DNA from: an uncultured Johnsonella sp.
Lineage (GTDB): Bacteria; Bacillota; Clostridia; Lachnospirales; Lachnospiraceae
Reading direction: 5' to 3'
Length of the DNA: 16,110 nt
Assembly: GCA_905373785.1 (NCBI GenBank)
Contig: CAJPUK010000041.1
Coordinates: forward strand, 1-16,110
Every line of letters begins with the position of its first letter. The first letter of the stretch is position 1. The notes below the pieces were generated by a model. That model saw nothing but the letters and a program-made list of their open reading frames with translations, did no database searches and had not been told where the DNA came from. The translations under genes were made by a program, and so were the position numbers. Positions 12,222 to 16,110 of this stretch are shown here, in pieces.

Positions 12222-15041
12222 ATGAATAAAGAATATATAAAAATAAGAGGAGCCAACGAGAATAACCTTAAAAATATTTCTCTTGATATCCCAAGAGGTA
12301 AGCTTGTCATACTTACGGGGCTTTCAGGATCCGGTAAGTCCTCTCTCGCCTTTGATACCATATATGCGGAGGGGCAAAGAAGATATATGGAGTCCTTGTC
12401 ATCCTACGCAAGAATGTTCCTCGGGCAAATGGAAAAGCCGGATGTTGAGAGCATAGAGGGGCTTTCTCCGGCTATATCGATAGATCAAAAGTCAACAAAC
12501 AGAAATCCGAGATCTACGGTAGGTACGGTTACGGAAATCTATGATTACTTAAGACTTTTATATGCCAGAGTGGGGACCATACACTGCCCTAAGTGCGGCA
12601 AGGAGATAGAAAAACAAAGTATAGACCAGATGGTGGACAGAATACTGGAACTTAAAGAAGGAACTAAGTTTCAGGTACTTGCACCAATAGTTAAGGGTAA
12701 GAAGGGCAGGCATGAAAAGGTGCTTGCACAGGCTAAAAAAAGCGGCTATGTAAGAGTTGTTATAGACGGCAATGCTTATGAGCTCAGTGAAGATATAGAG
12801 CTTGATAAGAATATTAAACACAGCATAGAAATAGTAATAGACCGACTTGTGATAAGAGAGGGTATACAAAAAAGACTTACAGAGTCTTTGGAGAATGCCC
12901 TACACCTTGCAGACGGATATGCACTTGTAGATGTGATCGGAGGGGAGAGTATAAACTTTTCACAAAACTTTGCCTGCCCCGACTGCGGTATATCCATAGA
13001 AGAGCCGGAGCCTAGGACATTTTCCTTTAATAATCCTTTCGGAGCCTGCCCCGACTGTGTGGGACTGGGATATACCATGGAGTTTTCAGAGGATCTGATA
13101 GTACCTGATAAAAGCCTCAGTATCAATGAAGGGGCTATAACGGTAATGGGCTGGCAAAGCAGCTCGGATAAAAAAAGTTTCAGCAATGCACTGCTTAGGG
13201 CACTTTGTGACAGATTTAACTTCGACCTTGATACGCCTTTTGAGGACTATCCGGAAGAGATAAAAAATATTATACTCTACGGTACGGATGTGGAGGTAAA
13301 TGTTGAATATACCGGTCAAAGAGGTCATGGAGTCTACCCTATAGTCTTTGAGGGGCTTATAAAAAATGTTGAAAAAAGATACAGGGAAACCTTTTCGGAG
13401 ACGGCAAAGGCTGAGTATGAGCAGTATATGAGGATACTGCCCTGTAAGACCTGTAAGGGTAAAAGACTTAAGAAAGAAGCTTTGGCAGTAACGGTAGGTG
13501 ATAAAAATATTTTTGATGCTACGGATACGAGTATAGCTAATTTTAATATGTTTATGGAAGAGCTTAAGCTAAGTCCTACAAAACAGGCTATAGGTATGCA
13601 AATTATAAAAGAGATAAGAAACAGAGTTAATTTCCTTATAGATGTGGGGCTTGATTATCTCAGTTTAAGCAGAAATACCGGTACGCTAAGCGGTGGCGAA
13701 GCTCAGAGAATAAGGCTCGCAACGCAAATAGGATCGGGGCTTGTGGGTGTGTGTTATATACTTGACGAACCCAGTATAGGTCTGCATCAAAGGGATAACG
13801 ATAAACTGCTCGGTACGCTTAAACATTTGCGAGATCTGGGTAATTCCGTAATAGTAGTGGAGCATGATGAGGATACGATGTTCGAGGCTGATCATATAGT
13901 CGATATCGGTCCGGGAGCCGGCTCTCATGGCGGCGAGGTGGTCGCACAGGGCGATGCAAAGGCTATAATGAAGTGTAAAAAATCCATAACCGGACAGTAC
14001 CTTTCTAAAAAGATAGTAATTCCCGTACCTACTGAGAGAAGGAAGCCTAGCGGGATTTTAAGTGTATACGGTGCGGCGGAGAATAACCTTAAGAACATAG
14101 ATGTTGACTTTCCGCTGGGTGTTATGACCTGTGTAACCGGTGTATCAGGCTCAGGTAAGTCCTCTTTGGTAAATGAGATCTTATATAAGGCGCTTGCCAA
14201 GAAACTAAACCGTGCACATACTATAGCCGGAAAACATAAGTCTATAAGCGGTATAGAAAATCTTGATAAGGTTATAGACATAGACCAGTCGCCTATAGGA
14301 AGAACTCCACGCTCCAATCCGGCAACCTATACCGGAGTATTTGACATGATAAGGGATCTTTTTGCAGCTACTACTGAGGCTAAGGCTAAGGGCTATGCCA
14401 AGGGGAGATTCAGTTTTAATGTAAAGGGCGGAAGATGTGAGTCTTGCAGCGGAGACGGCATTATAAAGATAGAAATGCACTTCCTTTCGGATGTGTATGT
14501 ACCCTGTGAAGTCTGCGGAGGAAAAAGGTACAACAGGGAGACCCTTGAGGTAAAGTATAAGGGCAAAAGCATACATGATGTCCTTGAAATGACGGTGGAA
14601 GAGGCACTTGAATTTTTTGAACACATACCGACCATTCAAAGAAAGATACAGACCTTGGTGGATGTGGGACTTTCTTATATAAAGCTTGGGCAGTCTTCAA
14701 CCAAACTAAGCGGTGGAGAGGCTCAGAGAATAAAGCTTGCTACGGAGCTTTCAAGGCGTGGTACGGGTAAGACGGTGTATATTTTAGATGAGCCTACTAC
14801 GGGACTGCATTTTGCTGATGTGCATAAGCTGGTGGAGATACTTAGAAGGCTTTCCGAGGGAGGCAATACGGTAATAGTTATAGAACATAATCTGGATGTG
14901 ATAAAAACAGCGGATTATATTATTGATATAGGTCCAGAAGGGGGAGACGGAGGCGGTCAGGTGATTGCCTGCGGTACGCCTGAGGAGATAGTTGAGGTCA
15001 AGGAGTCATATACGGGGAGGTATTTGAAGAGGTATCTGTAG
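12222..15041 (+). CDS. uvrA: UvrA, excinuclease ABC subunit A
   Basis: A 939-residue DNA-damage recognition ATPase of nucleotide excision repair, working with UvrB and UvrC. It has two ABC ATPase modules: Walker A at 33-40 (G-L-S-G-S-G-K-S) and 640-647 (G-V-S-G-S-G-K-S), with signature motifs L-S-G-G-E at 489 and 829. Zinc-type Cys pairs are at 122/125 (C-P-K-C), 252/255 with 276/279, and the C-terminal finger at 739/742 with 762/765. All expected parts are present and the length is normal. I start at ATG 12222, with GGAG 6 bases upstream, rather than the TTG at 12210, which lies in a direct repeat and ahead of that ribosome site. uvrB is not adjacent in the window. A LexA-like box supports SOS control. 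Confidence 0.97.
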   Translation: MNKEYIKIRGANENNLKNISLDIPRGKLVILTGLSGSGKSSLAFDTIYAEGQRRYMESLSSYARMFLGQMEKPDVESIEGLSPAISIDQKSTNRNPRSTVGTVTEIYDYLRLLYARVGTIHCPKCGKEIEKQSIDQMVDRILELKEGTKFQVLAPIVKGKKGRHEKVLAQAKKSGYVRVVIDGNAYELSEDIELDKNIKHSIEIVIDRLVIREGIQKRLTESLENALHLADGYALVDVIGGESINFSQNFACPDCGISIEEPEPRTFSFNNPFGACPDCVGLGYTMEFSEDLIVPDKSLSINEGAITVMGWQSSSDKKSFSNALLRALCDRFNFDLDTPFEDYPEEIKNIILYGTDVEVNVEYTGQRGHGVYPIVFEGLIKNVEKRYRETFSETAKAEYEQYMRILPCKTCKGKRLKKEALAVTVGDKNIFDATDTSIANFNMFMEELKLSPTKQAIGMQIIKEIRNRVNFLIDVGLDYLSLSRNTGTLSGGEAQRIRLATQIGSGLVGVCYILDEPSIGLHQRDNDKLLGTLKHLRDLGNSVIVVEHDEDTMFEADHIVDIGPGAGSHGGEVVAQGDAKAIMKCKKSITGQYLSKKIVIPVPTERRKPSGILSVYGAAENNLKNIDVDFPLGVMTCVTGVSGSGKSSLVNEILYKALAKKLNRAHTIAGKHKSISGIENLDKVIDIDQSPIGRTPRSNPATYTGVFDMIRDLFAATTEAKAKGYAKGRFSFNVKGGRCESCSGDGIIKIEMHFLSDVYVPCEVCGGKRYNRETLEVKYKGKSIHDVLEMTVEEALEFFEHIPTIQRKIQTLVDVGLSYIKLGQSSTKLSGGEAQRIKLATELSRRGTGKTVYILDEPTTGLHFADVHKLVEILRRLSEGGNTVIVIEHNLDVIKTADYIIDIGPEGGDGGGQVIACGTPEEIVEVKESYTGRYLKRYL

Positions 15042-15124
15042 TGGAAAACTACTTTGCGATGAGGTTAGGATTTTCACATAAGTGTAAAGTTCCATAGTTA
15101 TTAAACTTTAAGGAGGTGCCGGAT

Positions 15125-15457
15125 ATGTTGATTGTATTTTGCGTATGGTCATTGTCTTCTTTGTTGTTTGTTGTATTTGGGATCTGTGCTCTGTTGGCTA
15201 AGAAGCCTATGCCTTTTTGGACTCATGATTGGGCTAATGACAAGGAAATTAATGTAAGTGATGTTAAGGCTTACAATAAGGCAGTGGCACTTTTGTATTT
15301 TATATATGCATTTACCATATTAATTTTAGGTGTGCCTATGTTATTTAGCCGGCAAAATTCAGCAGGTTTTATAATACCTGTTTTAGGGCTGCCTATAGCT
15401 TCTATACTGATGATTGCAGTGTATGTAACATGTATAGAGGCAAAGTACAGGAGGTAG
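15125..15457 (+). CDS. Small membrane protein with three predicted helices, unknown function
   Basis: A 110-residue protein with predicted membrane helices at about residues 1-24, 50-73 and 80-103. A polar loop after the first helix contains P-M-P-F-W-T-H-D-W and the stretch V-S-D-V-K-A-Y-N-K-A. The W-x-x-(D/E)-x-V-x-D-V-K-x-Y-N-K pattern resembles small uncharacterised membrane proteins common in Lachnospiraceae and relatives; I cannot assign a function. AAGGAGG (15110-15116) lies 8 bases before ATG 15125. The in-frame GTG at 15116 overlaps that site and cannot be the start. A weak hairpin (TAAAGTT 15085-15091, AACTTTA 15104-15110) precedes the ribosome site. The gap to uvrA is 83 bp, so cotranscription is possible. 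Confidence 0.75.
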   Translation: MLIVFCVWSLSSLLFVVFGICALLAKKPMPFWTHDWANDKEINVSDVKAYNKAVALLYFIYAFTILILGVPMLFSRQNSAGFIIPVLGLPIASILMIAVYVTCIEAKYRR

Positions 15458-15462
15458 GGTGA

Positions 15463-15675
15463 ATGTCAGCGTTGTTAAAGTAATCTTGGGGTGTTTGAGT
15501 TCATTTAATAGAAAAGAATATGAAAAGAACCGACCTAATCAGGCTCACAGGAATTACAACAAATACCTTAGCCAACATGGGCAAAGACGAATATATATCA
15601 ATGAAAAACTTAGAAAGAATATGTAAAGCAATGAATCTTACTCCAAGCGATATCTTGGAATTTGTGGAGGATTAG
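15463..15675 (+). pseudogene. Decayed XRE-type (HTH_26-like) regulator
   Basis: From ATG 15520 a 51-residue frame reads M-K-R-T-D-L-I-R-L-T-G-I-T-T-N-T-L-A ... L-E-R-I-C-K-A-M-N-L-T-P-S-D-I-L-E-F. This is the typical middle and end of a short Cro/CI-type repressor (HTH_26 style), whose relatives have about 15 more N-terminal residues. The same frame continues upstream as L-I-E-K-N-M, which is family-like, but is broken by TAA (15481-15483) and TGA (15496-15498). A well-placed AGGAGG (15449-15454) and ATG (15463) sit in that frame, so the intact gene probably began there. The short product from 15520 has only a poor ribosome site and lacks the first helix. It is four bases upstream of the ORF6N gene, its likely operon partner. 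Confidence 0.6.
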
Positions 15676-15678
15676 CAC

Positions 15679-16110
15679 ATGAAAGATGATAACACTTTGA
15701 TACCGATAGGTGAAACAAATATCACCGATATGATCTATACCATTCGTGGGAAATAGGTAATGCTTGATAGTGACTTGGCTGGTTTATACCAGGTTACGAC
15801 AGGTAATTTGAATAAAGCAATGAAAAGAAATGTTGCAAGGTTTCCTGAACGCTTTTGTTTTCAACTAACGGAAGTGGAATATCAAAACTTGAGATTCCAA
15901 AATGGAACCTCAAGTACAAACAGTACTTATGGCGGTAGACGATATATGCCTTATGTTTACACAGAACAAGGGATTGCAATGTTGTCTGCTGTGCTTAAAA
16001 GTGAAGTTGCGGTAGATACCAGCATTAAAATTATGGATACCTTTGTTGAAATGCGTAAGTTTCTGCTCACGAATCAGGAACTCTTTTCCAGACTTGATAG
16101 ACTGGAACTT
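15679..16110 (+). pseudogene. ORF6N-domain phage antirepressor-like gene with in-frame TAG (3' end outside window)
   Basis: The frame from ATG 15679 (GGAGG 8 bases upstream) reads L-I-P-I-G-E-T-N-I ... M-I-Y-T-I-R-G-K, then TAG at 15754-15756, then V-M-L-D-S-D-L-A-G-L-Y-Q-V-T-T. It stays open to the window edge. This is the ORF6N domain of phage and mobile-element antirepressor-type proteins; I-R-G-K-Q-V-M-L-D is the usual sequence, so the TAG replaces a CAG glutamine codon by one base change. Later family landmarks are present: N-x-x-R-F-P-x-R-F, the R-Y-M-P-Y-V-Y-T-E-Q-G-I-A-M-L-S helix, and V-E-M-R-K-F. TAG ends hipA, uvrA and the HMA gene here, so it is a true stop. Restart at ATG 15760 is possible but would lose the first strand and lacks a good ribosome site. 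Confidence 0.75.

Noticed and set aside
15116..15124. GTG start for the small membrane protein
   Set aside because: The GTG overlaps the AAGGAGG ribosome site; ATG 15125 has ideal spacing.
15754..15756. TAG read as glutamine (recoded genetic code)
   Set aside because: The amber codon sits where relatives have Gln, but TAG ends hipA, uvrA, the HMA gene and the HTH relic in this same window, so general reassignment is not plausible.

Overview
The window looks like chromosomal DNA of a low-GC Gram-positive anaerobe, probably a Clostridia/Lachnospiraceae relative. This is inferred from the AT-rich codon use, strong AGGAGG-type ribosome sites, a wall-binding-repeat protein, a YedF selenium-metabolism protein, and family resemblances of the hipBA pair. 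No rRNA or tRNA genes and no CRISPR array were seen, so the organism cannot be fixed further.

Layout from left to right: (1) the 3' part of a secreted DUF5050-like beta-propeller protein with C-terminal wall-binding repeats; (2) a 73-residue leader-like small protein with its own good promoter; (3) a compact run of yedF, an EamA-family transporter and rpiB, the last two overlapping by 23 bp; (4) a metal-resistance block: an ArsR-family sensor with an alpha5-type Zn/Co site and two matched operators, a free-standing HMA metal-binding protein, a P1B-2 Zn/Cd/Co-exporting ATPase that lacks its own HMA domain, and an AIM24-family protein; (5) a secreted YkuD L,D-transpeptidase with a clear terminator; (6) a hipB-hipA toxin-antitoxin module with two perfect 16-bp palindromes at its promoter; (7) on the minus strand, a membrane-anchored glycerophosphodiester phosphodiesterase whose 3' end overlaps hipA tail to tail by 30 bp; (8) uvrA, with a LexA-like box inside its promoter spacer and an unusual leader; (9) a small three-helix membrane protein; (10) two decayed phage- or mobile-type genes, an XRE-type HTH relic and an ORF6N protein broken by an in-frame TAG.

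The most interesting feature is an interspersed, non-coding, MITE-like repeat of about 109 bp. Two copies align without gaps over 109 bp at about 84% identity (4739-4847 in reverse, 8501-8609 forward). A third, more divergent copy lies at about 11873-11974, and right-end fragments lie at 8420-8468 and 11996-12024. Consensus ends form inverted repeats (TTGATATTTA / TAAATATCAA). Read in reverse, the element contains a near-consensus promoter (TTGTTA, 17 bp, TATAAT or close). In two of the three main copies that promoter points at the adjacent gene: the metal-pump ATPase and the phosphodiesterase. The repeat may therefore act as a portable promoter. In the pump locus it may uncouple the ATPase from the ArsR-controlled promoter.

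Other regulatory structure: paired ArsR operators 31 bp apart flanking the -10, with the real start moved to TTG 3975; a possible leaderless hipB mRNA; and a terminator-like hairpin lying between two perfect 24-bp direct repeats in the uvrA leader. Gene functions rest on motif recognition; promoters, operators and repeat boundaries were read by eye.
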